A DNA stretch of 64,000 nt from Halosegnis longus (GTDB taxonomy: Archaea > Halobacteriota > Halobacteria > Halobacteriales > Haloarculaceae), in NCBI RefSeq assembly GCF_009663395.1, contig NZ_QKNW01000001.1:2108001-2172000 (forward strand), in the 5' to 3' direction. Within the stretch, counting starts at the first letter, position 1; each line of letters begins with the position of its first letter. This document shows, piece after piece, positions 1 to 7,468 of the stretch. The position numbers were made by a program, and so were the translations under genes. A model generated the notes under the pieces. It searched no databases and was not told the DNA's origin. It was given only the letters and a program-made list of their open reading frames with translations.

Positions 1-86
1 ACGATGAGCCGCCACTGTGACCCGATCTGTTCGAGTGAGTCGATGACGACACACGCCTCCTCGCTGTAGCGCTCTTGTGATGACAT
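1..86 (-). CDS. HxlR-family transcriptional regulator (partial, N-terminus only)
   Basis: Only the first 28 codons are inside the window; the gene runs off the left edge. The visible N-terminus contains the stretch CVVIDSLEQIGSQWRLI, which matches the opening helix of HxlR/DUF24 winged-helix regulators (bacterial pattern C-P-x(5)-L-x-x-I-G-G-K-W). The lone Cys near the N-terminus corresponds to the redox/quinone-sensing Cys of YodB and QsrR, although its role here is inferred. It is transcribed divergently from the dioxygenase/esterase pair at 152-1713 across a 65-bp gap, the usual arrangement of a local repressor. ATG at 86 is the only sensible start. The family call rests on a short fragment. 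Confidence 0.65.
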   Translation of the reverse strand, partial: MSSQERYSEEACVVIDSLEQIGSQWRLI

Positions 87-90
87 CGTT

Positions 91-151
91 GTTACCTACT
101 ATCCACTGTGTCCGCGAGCGTATAAGTAGTTACGGGCCACTATCAGGTAAC
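91..151. promoter_or_regulatory. Divergent promoter region with an inverted heptamer pair (candidate operator)
   Basis: The gap between the HxlR gene and the dioxygenase gene contains GTTACCT at 91-97 and its inverted copy AGGTAAC at 145-151, each lying beside one of the two start codons. A third, weaker relative (AGTAGTTAC) lies at 125-133. Repressor binding here could cover both transcription starts. The repeats are seen directly; the operator role is inferred from the divergent regulator. Confidence 0.4.
121..128 (+). promoter_or_regulatory. TATA box for the dioxygenase operon
   Basis: TATAAGTA is centred about 27 nt before the ATG at 152. That is the normal haloarchaeal TATA-to-start distance and implies a leaderless mRNA. 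It also favours the ATG at 152 over the in-frame upstream ATG at 77. Confidence 0.65.
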
Positions 152-1096
152 ATGGCGAAAGCACCGATTCAAGGACTCCACCACGTAACGAGCATGGCGA
201 GTGACCCGGACGAGACGGTCCGGTTCTTCCGGGACGTGCTCGGGCTTCGACTCGTGAAGCAGACGGTGAACTTCGACGACGTGACGACGTATCACCTCTA
301 CTTCGGCAACGAGACGGGCGAGCCGGGGACGGCGCTCACCGTCTTCCCGTTCGGGGAGGGACAGTCCGGCACCGTCGGCGCGGGACAGGTCGAGACGACC
401 GCCTTCCACGTCCCGGCCGGCAGTCTCGACTACTGGGCCGACCGATTCGACGACCACGACGTGGACCGCAACGAGATAACCGACCGGTTCGGCGAGCAGG
501 TGCTCGGCTTCCGCGACGGCGACGGCCTCCGGTACGAACTCGTCGCCAGCGACGAGGAGAGCGTCGAGCCGTGGGAGGGTAGCGACGTGCCCGCCGAACA
601 CGCGATTCGTGGCTTCCACTCCGTCACGCTCGCGCTCGTGGACACGACCGAGACGGCTGGGCTCCTCCAGTTCATGGGATACGAACAGACCGGCGAGGAG
701 GGCGACTACACCCGATTCGAGGCAGACGGCGAGTACGCGACGGTCGTCGACCTCCACGAGACGAGCGACCGCGGCCAGCCCGGACTCGGCACGGTCCACC
801 ACGTCGCCTTCCGCGTCCCCGACGACGACGCGCAGTTCGCGTGGCAGGAGGCGCTCTCCGAGGAGGGGTACGGCGTCACCGAGCAGAAGGACCGCCAGTA
901 CTTCCGCTCCATCTACTTCCGCGAACGCGGCGGGGTGCTGTTCGAGTTCGCGACCGACGGGCCCGGCTTCACGACCGACGAATCCGCCGACGAACTCGGC
1001 TCGTCGCTGAAGCTCCCCGAGTGGCTGGAAGGCGACCGCGAGCGCATCGAGGAGTCGCTGCCGGAGCTGACCGCGACGCCCGTGGAGGTGCGATGA
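152..1096 (+). CDS. VOC-family ring-cleaving dioxygenase (MhqO/LinE-like)
   Basis: A 314-aa protein made of two tandem glyoxalase/VOC modules (about residues 8-140 and 155-275), the size of the MhqO/PcpA/LinE extradiol hydroquinone dioxygenases. The second half keeps the metal-ligand pattern of such enzymes: GTVHHVAF, and a Glu in LFEFATD. Such enzymes open hydroquinone or related aromatic rings using Fe(II). The ATG at 152 is chosen because a TATA box precedes it by 27 nt. The stop overlaps the start of the esterase by 4 nt, so the two are co-transcribed. Together with the divergent HxlR regulator this resembles the bacterial mhq quinone-detoxification genes. Substrate is inferred; other VOC functions remain possible. 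Confidence 0.8.
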   Translation: MAKAPIQGLHHVTSMASDPDETVRFFRDVLGLRLVKQTVNFDDVTTYHLYFGNETGEPGTALTVFPFGEGQSGTVGAGQVETTAFHVPAGSLDYWADRFDDHDVDRNEITDRFGEQVLGFRDGDGLRYELVASDEESVEPWEGSDVPAEHAIRGFHSVTLALVDTTETAGLLQFMGYEQTGEEGDYTRFEADGEYATVVDLHETSDRGQPGLGTVHHVAFRVPDDDAQFAWQEALSEEGYGVTEQKDRQYFRSIYFRERGGVLFEFATDGPGFTTDESADELGSSLKLPEWLEGDRERIEESLPELTATPVEVR

Positions 1097-1713
1097 TGGT
1101 CCACGAGAACGAGCCGGCCCGCGCCGGCGCGGACCCCGAGGACGCCGAGGTCGGCGTCATCCTGACGCACGGCCGGGGCGCGACCGCACCCTCGATTCTC
1201 GCGATGGCACAGGAGTTCCCGCGCGAGGACGCCGCCTACGCCGCGCCGCAGGCGACGAACAACACGTGGTACCCCCACTCGTTCCTCGAGCCGGTCGAGA
1301 AGAACGAGCCGGGCCGCACCGACGGGCTGGCCGCCATCGACCGGCTCGTCTCCGAGTTCGTCGACGCCGGCATCCCCCGCGAGCGCATCCTGCTGGTCGG
1401 CTTCTCGCAGGGCGGCTGTCTCACGACCGAGTACGCCGCGCGGAACCCGACGGAGTACGGCGGCGTCGCCGCACTCTCGGGCGGGCTCATCGGTGACGAC
1501 CTCGGCGGCTACGAGGGCGACATGGAGGGGACCGAGGTGTTCCTCGGCTGCTCGGACGTGGACCCGCACATCCCGGTCGAGCGCGTCAACGACACCGAGG
1601 ACATCTTCGAGTCGCTGAACGCCACGGTCGAAAAGCGGCTCTACGAGGGGATGGGCCACGGCGTCAACGAGGACGAACTCGACTACCTGCGCGAGACGGT
1701 CACGAACCTCTAG
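1093..1713 (+). CDS. Phospholipase/carboxylesterase-family hydrolase (MhqD-like)
   Basis: A 206-aa alpha/beta hydrolase with the catalytic triad visible: nucleophile Ser in LVGFSQGGC, Asp in CSDVDPHIP and His in GMGHGVNEDE. Length and motifs match the carboxylesterase/phospholipase family that includes bacterial MhqD, encoded beside ring-cleaving dioxygenases in quinone-stress regulons. It starts inside the dioxygenase stop codon (ATGA overlap), giving translational coupling. An alternative ATG lies one codon downstream (1096). It is probably cytoplasmic, as no signal peptide is visible. The physiological substrate is unknown. Confidence 0.82.
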   Translation: MMVHENEPARAGADPEDAEVGVILTHGRGATAPSILAMAQEFPREDAAYAAPQATNNTWYPHSFLEPVEKNEPGRTDGLAAIDRLVSEFVDAGIPRERILLVGFSQGGCLTTEYAARNPTEYGGVAALSGGLIGDDLGGYEGDMEGTEVFLGCSDVDPHIPVERVNDTEDIFESLNATVEKRLYEGMGHGVNEDELDYLRETVTNL

Positions 1714-1907
1714 TCGCGCCGGCGGTTCACGAGCACGGCGAGCACCGCGAGAAAGAGCAGTCCGACGAGCGCGGCCAGCCACGCGCGACTCCCCGACGAG
1801 CCGTCACCGTCGTCTCGGGAGTCGTCGGTCTCAAGGACGGGCGTCTCGCCGCCGGTCGATACGGTTACGTCGCCGAAGTCGAGTCTGAGGAAGGTGAACT
1901 CTGCCAT
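1710..1907 (-). CDS. Small membrane protein with C-terminal transmembrane helix
   Basis: A 65-aa protein. An acidic, Asp/Ser/Gly-rich N-terminal half is followed by one hydrophobic helix (WLAALVGLLFLAVLAVLVN) and a basic tail (RRRD), suggesting a tail-anchored protein with the acidic part outside. It converges with the esterase, overlapping its last 4 nt. The start is taken at the Met followed by AEFTFLRLDFG. The first half has no recognised domain, and no function can be assigned. Confidence 0.6.
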   Translation of the reverse strand: MAEFTFLRLDFGDVTVSTGGETPVLETDDSRDDGDGSSGSRAWLAALVGLLFLAVLAVLVNRRRD

Positions 1908-1991
1908 ACCGTCGTGTCGACGCGGGGGCACCTAACGATTCTGGCCGCGAGGAGTCAGTACACACTTGTGGACGGCACCCACAGCCAGGGT

Positions 1992-3053
1992 ATGGAACAA
2001 CCACACAGAGAGTTCCTCGACTCACTGCTCGAAACCGCGACGCCGACCGGCTTCGAGACCGCCGGCCAGCGGGTCTTCCTCGATTACGTCGAGCCGTACG
2101 CCGACGAGGTTCGCACGGACACCTACGGCAACGCCGTCGCCGTCCACGAGGGCGACCCGGACGTGGACACCGCGGTCGCGCTCGCCGGCCACGGCGACGA
2201 AATCGGGCTGATGGTCCGTGACGTGACCGACGACGGCTTCCTCAAGCTGACCCGCATCGGCGGCTCGGACAAGACCGTCACGCAGGGCCAGTACGTCCTC
2301 GTCCACGGACGCGACGGCCCCGTCTCCGGCGTCGTCGGCCAGACCGCAATCCATCTGCGCGAGGGTGACGACGAGACGCCCGAAATCGCGGAGATGCACG
2401 TCGACATCGGTGCCGAGGACGAGGAGGAGGCGACCAACCTCGTCGAGACCGGCGACCCGATTACCTTCGACACCCGAATTCGCGACCTGCAAGGGTCGCT
2501 CGTCGCCGCCCGCGGGATGGACAATCGCACCGGCGTCTGGGCCGCGGCCGAGGGGTTCCGGCGCGCCGTTGAGGCCGACGCCGACGCGACGGTGTACGCC
2601 GTCTCGACGGTCCAAGAGGAAATCGGGCGGAAGGGCGCGGCGATGATCGCCTACGACCTCGACCCCGACGTGGTGCTCGCGGCCGACGTGGGCCACGCGA
2701 CGGACTCGCCCAACGCCCCGAACAAGAGCGCGAGCCTCGAACTCGGCTCCGGGCCGGGTATCGGGCGCGGCGCGGCGAACCACCCGGTCGTCGTCGAGGC
2801 CGTTCGCGACGTGGCCGACGACGAGGGTATCGACGTACAGCTGACCGCCGCGGGTCGCGACACCGGCACCGACGCCGAGAGCTTCTCGACGGCACGCGGC
2901 GGCCAGGCCGCGCTCAACGTCTCGATTCCGAACCGCTACATGCACACGCCGGTGGAGGTCATCGACACCGACGACCTCGACGACGTGGGCGAGCTGATGG
3001 GTCGGTTCGCCGCGAGCGCCGAGGAGTTTGCACCCTTCGCGGTCGACATCTAA
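1992..3053 (+). CDS. M42-family metallopeptidase (glutamyl aminopeptidase/endoglucanase-like)
   Basis: A 353-aa protein with the M42 (TET aminopeptidase) signature set: AGHGDEIGLMV (metal-binding His-x-Asp), RGMDNRTG (bridging Asp), STVQEEIGRKGA (catalytic Glu pair), LAADVGH, and the C-terminal NRYMHTPVEV His ligand. These two-zinc enzymes form large cytoplasmic tetrahedral complexes that trim peptides from the proteasome. The start at 1992 follows the family N-terminus (FLDSLLETATPTGFE); an in-frame upstream ATG at 1914 would add 26 unlikely residues. It converges with the histidine kinase gene, whose stop is immediately adjacent. Confidence 0.9.
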   Translation: MEQPHREFLDSLLETATPTGFETAGQRVFLDYVEPYADEVRTDTYGNAVAVHEGDPDVDTAVALAGHGDEIGLMVRDVTDDGFLKLTRIGGSDKTVTQGQYVLVHGRDGPVSGVVGQTAIHLREGDDETPEIAEMHVDIGAEDEEEATNLVETGDPITFDTRIRDLQGSLVAARGMDNRTGVWAAAEGFRRAVEADADATVYAVSTVQEEIGRKGAAMIAYDLDPDVVLAADVGHATDSPNAPNKSASLELGSGPGIGRGAANHPVVVEAVRDVADDEGIDVQLTAAGRDTGTDAESFSTARGGQAALNVSIPNRYMHTPVEVIDTDDLDDVGELMGRFAASAEEFAPFAVDI

Positions 3054-4775
3054 TCAGTCGGCGACGACGGCTCCCTCCTCGAGTGTCGCCTGTGCGTCCG
3101 TGATGATACGCACCGCGACGCCGCCGGCGTCCGACTCACCGACCGCCGCGCGCCAGTCGTGTGCGCGAGCCAGCGCGGCGATAATCGAGAGTCCGAAGCC
3201 GGTGTTTGCCGGCCGGGTCGTGTAGCCCGAGTCGAACACGCGTGCACGCTCCGACTCCGGTATCCCCGGCCCGTCGTCGGCGACCGTGAACCCCTCCTCG
3301 GTCACCTCGACCGTCACGCTCGTGTCGGGGCCGGCGTGCTCGATTGCGTTCCGGTAGGCGTTCTCGAAGAGCCGCCGGAGCCGTGACGGGTCGCCGTCGA
3401 CGGTCCGTTCACCCTGCACCTCGAGGTGGGCCTGCTCGGTGTCGAGCCGGTCCCACGCGTCTCGCGCGATGTCGGCGAGAGCGACCGGCTCCGGGTCCGT
3501 GACGGTCGCCCCCTCGCGGGCCTGCGTGAGCATGTTCTCTATCATCGTGTCCATCCGGTCGAGCGAGGTGGCCACCTGCGCCGCGTCGGGGTCGTCATGT
3601 TTGCACTCTAGTTCGCTTGCGTACATGCGTGCGGTCGCGAGCGGGGTCCGGAGGTCGTGTGCCAGGTTGTCGGCGAACTGGTCGAGCCGCTCGTTTTGCC
3701 GTTCCAGCTCCCGCTCGCGCTGTCGGCGCTCGGTCACGTCGCTGTACACCGTCGCCGTCCCGACCCGGATATCTCGCCCGTCGGTGAGCGACGACTGCGA
3801 GACGTGGAACCGTCGCGTCTCGCCGTCCACCTCGACGCGCACGTCCTCGTCCGGTCGTCCAGCCACCGGGGGTGCGTGTGCGAGCGGCGTCTCCTCGAAC
3901 ACCGCCGTCGCCGGGTCGCCGACCGCGTCGTCGGGGTCGACCCCGAGGAGCCTGCTGAGTCGCTCGTTCACGTCGAGCACCACGCCATCGGGGTCGGTCA
4001 CGGCGACGCCGTCGTCGAGTCCCTCGACCACGCGTCTGTGTGCGACGGGGACCGTGCCGAACACCCCGTAGCCGAACAACCCCCAGAGGACGAACGGCAC
4101 GCCGGCGGAGAACCCCCACGTCTCTATCGGGATGTGCGGGAACGGGTGAAGGTCGAAGATACCGACCCCCATCAACGCGAGCGCGGGGACGAACCCCGCG
4201 ACGAGGATGCGCCCCTGTCTGAGCAGCGTCCCCGACTGGCCGCGGTAGTAGTCGACGAGCGGCCACATGCTGTACACGGAGAGCGCGACGACGTAGAGGC
4301 CGAGCAGATACCCGCCGGGTCTGGTCGCGGCACCGTACACCTCGAGCGGTCCACTGGCCACGAGTCTGCTCGGTCCCGCGATGACGTGGACGGACTGATT
4401 GACGAGCGCGGCGGACAGTAAGACGAGCGGCGTCCCGGCGAGCACTGCTTGGACCGACCGCCGTGCCAACAGGTCCGTCCGGTCGCAGTACACCATCGCG
4501 AAGTAGAGGAGTGCGACCGAGCCGAGACAGGTGCTGAACACGTACGTCGTCAGTCCGAACAGCTGTTTGAGCGCGGGCACGGCGACGACCATCTCGCCGA
4601 ACACCGCCCCCGTTCCGATCGTGTGGACGATCGCGTAGAGCAGATAGCTCCGCGTCTGTGACGTGCGTTCGAGCCGCCCGACGAAGCCGATTGCGAGCAG
4701 GCCGACGACGAACGCCAGCACGGCCGCTGGGACGTAGGGGTGAGAAAGCGCCGCTGGGTCGAAAAGCGACACCAC
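3054..4775 (-). CDS. Membrane-bound sensor histidine kinase (7TM N-terminus, PAS, HisKA, HATPase)
   Basis: About 573 aa. The N-terminal half has seven hydrophobic helices. A PAS-like domain follows (GVAVTDPDGVVLDVN), then a linker (ERRQRERELERQN), the HisKA H-box NLAHDLRTPL with the phospho-acceptor His encoded at 3657-3659, and an HATPase_c domain with N-box ENAYRNAIEHAG, G1 DDGPGIP and G2 GFGLSI. The longest frame opens with a TTG at 4793. A TATA-like box at 4801-4807 instead predicts transcription starting near the GTG at 4775, so that start is used. No response regulator is adjacent, as is common for haloarchaeal orphan kinases. Ligand unknown. Confidence 0.88.
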   Translation of the reverse strand: MVSLFDPAALSHPYVPAAVLAFVVGLLAIGFVGRLERTSQTRSYLLYAIVHTIGTGAVFGEMVVAVPALKQLFGLTTYVFSTCLGSVALLYFAMVYCDRTDLLARRSVQAVLAGTPLVLLSAALVNQSVHVIAGPSRLVASGPLEVYGAATRPGGYLLGLYVVALSVYSMWPLVDYYRGQSGTLLRQGRILVAGFVPALALMGVGIFDLHPFPHIPIETWGFSAGVPFVLWGLFGYGVFGTVPVAHRRVVEGLDDGVAVTDPDGVVLDVNERLSRLLGVDPDDAVGDPATAVFEETPLAHAPPVAGRPDEDVRVEVDGETRRFHVSQSSLTDGRDIRVGTATVYSDVTERRQRERELERQNERLDQFADNLAHDLRTPLATARMYASELECKHDDPDAAQVATSLDRMDTMIENMLTQAREGATVTDPEPVALADIARDAWDRLDTEQAHLEVQGERTVDGDPSRLRRLFENAYRNAIEHAGPDTSVTVEVTEEGFTVADDGPGIPESERARVFDSGYTTRPANTGFGLSIIAALARAHDWRAAVGESDAGGVAVRIITDAQATLEEGAVVAD

Positions 4776-4800
4776 GTTATCAAAGAGACGCAAGCCCGGA

Positions 4801-4807
4801 TAATAAA
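4801..4807 (-). promoter_or_regulatory. TATA box for the histidine kinase
   Basis: On the minus strand the sequence reads TTTATTA, centred about 28 nt upstream of the GTG at 4775. This supports a leaderless GTG start rather than the TTG at 4793. Confidence 0.5.
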
Positions 4808-4897
4808 GCAGATGCTTTCATAGCCGGTATTCGACCGTCTCACCCGGTCACAATGGCATCGAGGCCCTGCTCGGGGGCGTCGGTGCGTCTCGGTGTG

Positions 4898-4903
4898 TTT
4901 AAG
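4898..4903 (+). promoter_or_regulatory. TATA box for lsm-rpl37e
   Basis: TTTAAG is centred about 27 nt before the ATG at 4927, consistent with a leaderless bicistronic lsm-rpl37e transcript. Confidence 0.5.
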
Positions 4904-4926
4904 CGTGGGCGTCTACCCGTTAGGGT

Positions 4927-5109
4927 ATGGCCGACCGACCGCTTGACGTACTGGAGGCGACACTCGGTGAGGAAGTGACGGTGACGCTGAAAGGCGGAGA
5001 GACGTTCGACGGTGAACTCACCGGCTACGACCAGCACATGAATCTCGTTCTCGACGGCGAGAACACAACGATTATCCGCGGGGACAACGTTGTCTCGATT
5101 CAACCATGA
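4927..5109 (+). CDS. lsm: Sm-like archaeal protein (Lsm)
   Basis: A 60-aa protein with both Sm motifs: Sm1 ([23 protein letters not shown]) and a short Sm2 with [10 protein letters not shown], typical of haloarchaeal Lsm, which is shortened between the motifs. It forms heptameric rings that bind U-rich RNA and small RNAs. Its stop overlaps the rpl37e start by 4 nt. This lsm-rpl37e pairing is an established archaeal gene order. Confidence 0.95.
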   Translation: MADRPLDVLEATLGEEVTVTLKGGETFDGELTGYDQHMNLVLDGENTTIIRGDNVVSIQP

Positions 5110-5282
5110 CCGGCGCAGGTACTCCGTCTCAAGGAAAGAAGAACAAGACGACACACGTGAAGTGCCGACGCTGTGGCGAGAAGTCCTACCACTCCCGCAA
5201 GAAGGTCTGCTCGTCGTGCGGCTTCGGCGAGTCCGCCAGCCGCCGCTCGTACGAGTGGCAGGGCAAGACGGGCGACAACTGA
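5106..5282 (+). CDS. rpl37e: 50S ribosomal protein L37e
   Basis: A 58-aa basic zinc-ribbon protein. It starts [14 protein letters not shown] and carries two Cys pairs (CRRCGEKS and CSSCGFG) spaced as in eL37, followed by the conserved RRSYEWQGK. It binds 23S rRNA in the large subunit. The start codon overlaps the lsm stop (ATGA), so it is translationally coupled to lsm. A short T-rich stretch just after its stop (5288-5292) may end the transcript. Confidence 0.95.
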   Translation: MTGAGTPSQGKKNKTTHVKCRRCGEKSYHSRKKVCSSCGFGESASRRSYEWQGKTGDN

Positions 5283-5319
5283 ACTGCTTTTTCCCTCGCC
5301 GCGCTCGACACGCACAGCA

Positions 5320-5493
5320 ATGGGACTACTCGACACCGGCCCGTCTCGCGCCGGCGTCTTCTTTCTCGCTGGCGTCGCCGTCTCGACCGCCTTCGGCATC
5401 TCCATCGGCGAGCCACGCCTCGGTGTGACGACCGGGCTGGCCGCCGGTCTCGCGCTCGCCGTCTTCGGCTGGCTGTTCGTTCGGCCCGCCTGA
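5320..5493 (+). CDS. Small two-helix membrane protein, unknown function
   Basis: A 57-aa protein with two hydrophobic segments: VFFLAGVAVSTAFGISIG, and VTTGLAAGLALAVFGWLFV near the C-terminus. It is encoded between rpl37e and birA in the same direction. GC-rich codon use fits the genome, and the ATG at 5320 begins the only plausible reading. No recognised domain; it resembles the many short haloarchaeal membrane proteins of unknown function. Confidence 0.55.
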   Translation: MGLLDTGPSRAGVFFLAGVAVSTAFGISIGEPRLGVTTGLAAGLALAVFGWLFVRPA

Positions 5494-5527
5494 CAACCCT
5501 GAAGTCACCCCGGAGCCGATTGCGGGT

Positions 5528-6448
5528 ATGCAGGAGACGCGCGCGCTGATTCTCGACCGCCTCGCCGACGGCCCAGTGTCCGGGCCGACGCTCGCTTCCG
5601 AACTCGACATCTCGCGGGCGGCCGTCTGGAATCACGTCGAGACGCTTCGCGAGGCGGGATTCGAGATTCGCGACACCGACGACGGCTACACGCTCGCCGC
5701 GGTTCCGGAGTTCGGCGGCGCGGCGACGGCGTTCGAACTCGACGCCGACTTCGAGGTGGAGTACCACGACGAACTCGCGTCCACGAACGCGACGGCCCGC
5801 GACCGCGCGAGCGAAGGTGCGGAGAACGTGGTCGTCGTCGCCGAGCGACAGACCGGCGGCCGGGGCCGGCTCGACCGCGACTGGGAATCTCCTGACGGCG
5901 GTGTGTACGCCTCGCTCGTCGTCCGGCCCGACCTCCCGCCGGCACACGCGCCGGTGTACACCCTCGCCGCGGCCGTCGCCGTGGCCGACGCCGCCCGCGA
6001 CGCGGGAGTCGACGCCGGCATCAAGTGGCCCAACGACGTGCAGGTCGACGGACGGAAGCTCGCGGGCATCCTCACCGAGATGGAAGGCGAGGCCGACCGC
6101 GTCTCGTGGCTCGTCGTCGGCATCGGCGCGAACGCGAACGTCGACCCCGCCGACCTCCCTCGCGGGACGAGCATCGAGAGCGAGGTGGGTCCCGTGACGC
6201 GCCGGGAGTTCCTCGCGAGCATCGTCGACCGCTTTGCCGAACTCACCGACGACGTGGAGTCCATCGTCCCGGCGTGGCGCGAGCGCGCGGTCACGCTCGG
6301 CCAGCAGGTGCGCGTCGAGACGCCCCGCGAAACCATCGAAGGCGAAGCTATCGACGTCGAGTTTCCCGGGACGCTGCTCGTGGAGACCGACGACGGCGTG
6401 CGCCGAGTGACCGCCGGCGACTGCGAACACCTCCGGCCGCGCGAGTAG
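5528..6448 (+). CDS. birA: Bifunctional biotin protein ligase / biotin operon repressor
   Basis: A 306-aa protein. An N-terminal winged helix (residues 1-60, with the motif SRAAVWNHVETLREAGF) is followed by the biotinyl-AMP ligase core with the GRGRLDR ATP loop, KWPNDV and the KLAGILTE Lys, and a C-terminal SH3-like cap. It attaches biotin to acyl-CoA carboxylase carrier protein, and the HTH suggests it also senses biotin. It converges with the amidohydrolase gene; the two stop codons abut. Confidence 0.93.
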   Translation: MQETRALILDRLADGPVSGPTLASELDISRAAVWNHVETLREAGFEIRDTDDGYTLAAVPEFGGAATAFELDADFEVEYHDELASTNATARDRASEGAENVVVVAERQTGGRGRLDRDWESPDGGVYASLVVRPDLPPAHAPVYTLAAAVAVADAARDAGVDAGIKWPNDVQVDGRKLAGILTEMEGEADRVSWLVVGIGANANVDPADLPRGTSIESEVGPVTRREFLASIVDRFAELTDDVESIVPAWRERAVTLGQQVRVETPRETIEGEAIDVEFPGTLLVETDDGVRRVTAGDCEHLRPRE

Positions 6449-7468
6449 CTACAGAACCACGTCGCGCACGTCGCTCACGCCGGCCCGTCGCACGACCGCC
6501 CGAACGGGGTCACACGAACCGGTGAGGTTGTGGCTGTCGCCGTCGAGCAGCTGGAGCTTCGCGGGTCGCCCCTCCTCGATGAGACCGTGCTCCTTGCCGG
6601 CGATTTTCGCGCCGTTGCGCGTCGCCATCCGAAGAATCTCGGGAGCCGGCAGCGTGGAGTGTTTCGCCGTGAACTCCATCTCGCGGAACATACTCGGGGA
6701 GTTGAGCATGACGTTGTCGGTGCCGAGCGCGAGCATCGTCGTCTCGGCCAGCGTTTCGAACGCCGGTAGTCCGACCTCGGTGACGAGATTCGACCGGGGA
6801 CAACAGACGATGGGAATCTCAGCGTCGGCGACTCGCTCGCGCTGGTCGGGGGTCGTGTACACCATGTGGACGAGGTGGTCGGGGTCGTACGCGAGCGCGG
6901 CGTCCACGTCCTGGCTGTCGCGCTCGCCCGCGTGGATGCCGAACAGCTTGCCGGCCTCGCGGGTCGCTTTGCGCGCTGAACCGAACTCGTTGTCCCGTGC
7001 GCCGCTGGCTCCGAAGCCGTCGCCCGCAGCCATCGCGGCGACCTCCTCGCGCCCGAAGACGACCGGCTCGACAGGGCTGTCGCGGGCCGCGTCGTGGAGT
7101 CGGCTCACGCCTTCCGCGCCGCCCTCGCGGAACTCGAGGAACGTCGCCGTACCCGCCTCGCGCATGAACGCGATGGAGCGACGCATCGCCGCGACCATCT
7201 CCTCGCGGGGCGTCTCTCGCAGGAGTCGGTGTTTGAGCCCGTCCGGCGGCGCGACGAGTTCGTCCAGCGAGAGGCCGCGGCCGGCTTCCTTCGCGATCGA
7301 GTCGCCGATGTGGGTGTGGGCGTTCACGAACGCCGGCAGAATCCAGTCGTCGCGCTCGACGCTGGCCGCCTCGATACTCGCGATGGTTCCGTCCTCGACG
7401 ACGACGCGCCCCTCGACCGGCTCGAACTCGGGGCCGCGGAAGACAAGCCCCTCGTGGGTCTCCGTCAT
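6449..7468 (-). CDS. Amidohydrolase-superfamily metal-dependent hydrolase
   Basis: A 339-aa amidohydrolase/chlorohydrolase-type protein. It has the metal site HxH at residues 51-53 (VNAHTHIGDS), a His in IHAGERD, the next His in HLVHMVYTT and the catalytic Asp in ALGTDNVML. This motif series fits the Trz/Atz/cytosine deaminase-like branch, so it probably deaminates or hydrolyses a nucleobase-like or other cyclic amide; the substrate is not deducible. It is translationally coupled (ATGA, 4 nt) to the upstream HD-domain gene. Confidence 0.82.
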   Translation of the reverse strand: MTETHEGLVFRGPEFEPVEGRVVVEDGTIASIEAASVERDDWILPAFVNAHTHIGDSIAKEAGRGLSLDELVAPPDGLKHRLLRETPREEMVAAMRRSIAFMREAGTATFLEFREGGAEGVSRLHDAARDSPVEPVVFGREEVAAMAAGDGFGASGARDNEFGSARKATREAGKLFGIHAGERDSQDVDAALAYDPDHLVHMVYTTPDQRERVADAEIPIVCCPRSNLVTEVGLPAFETLAETTMLALGTDNVMLNSPSMFREMEFTAKHSTLPAPEILRMATRNGAKIAGKEHGLIEEGRPAKLQLLDGDSHNLTGSCDPVRAVVRRAGVSDVRDVVL

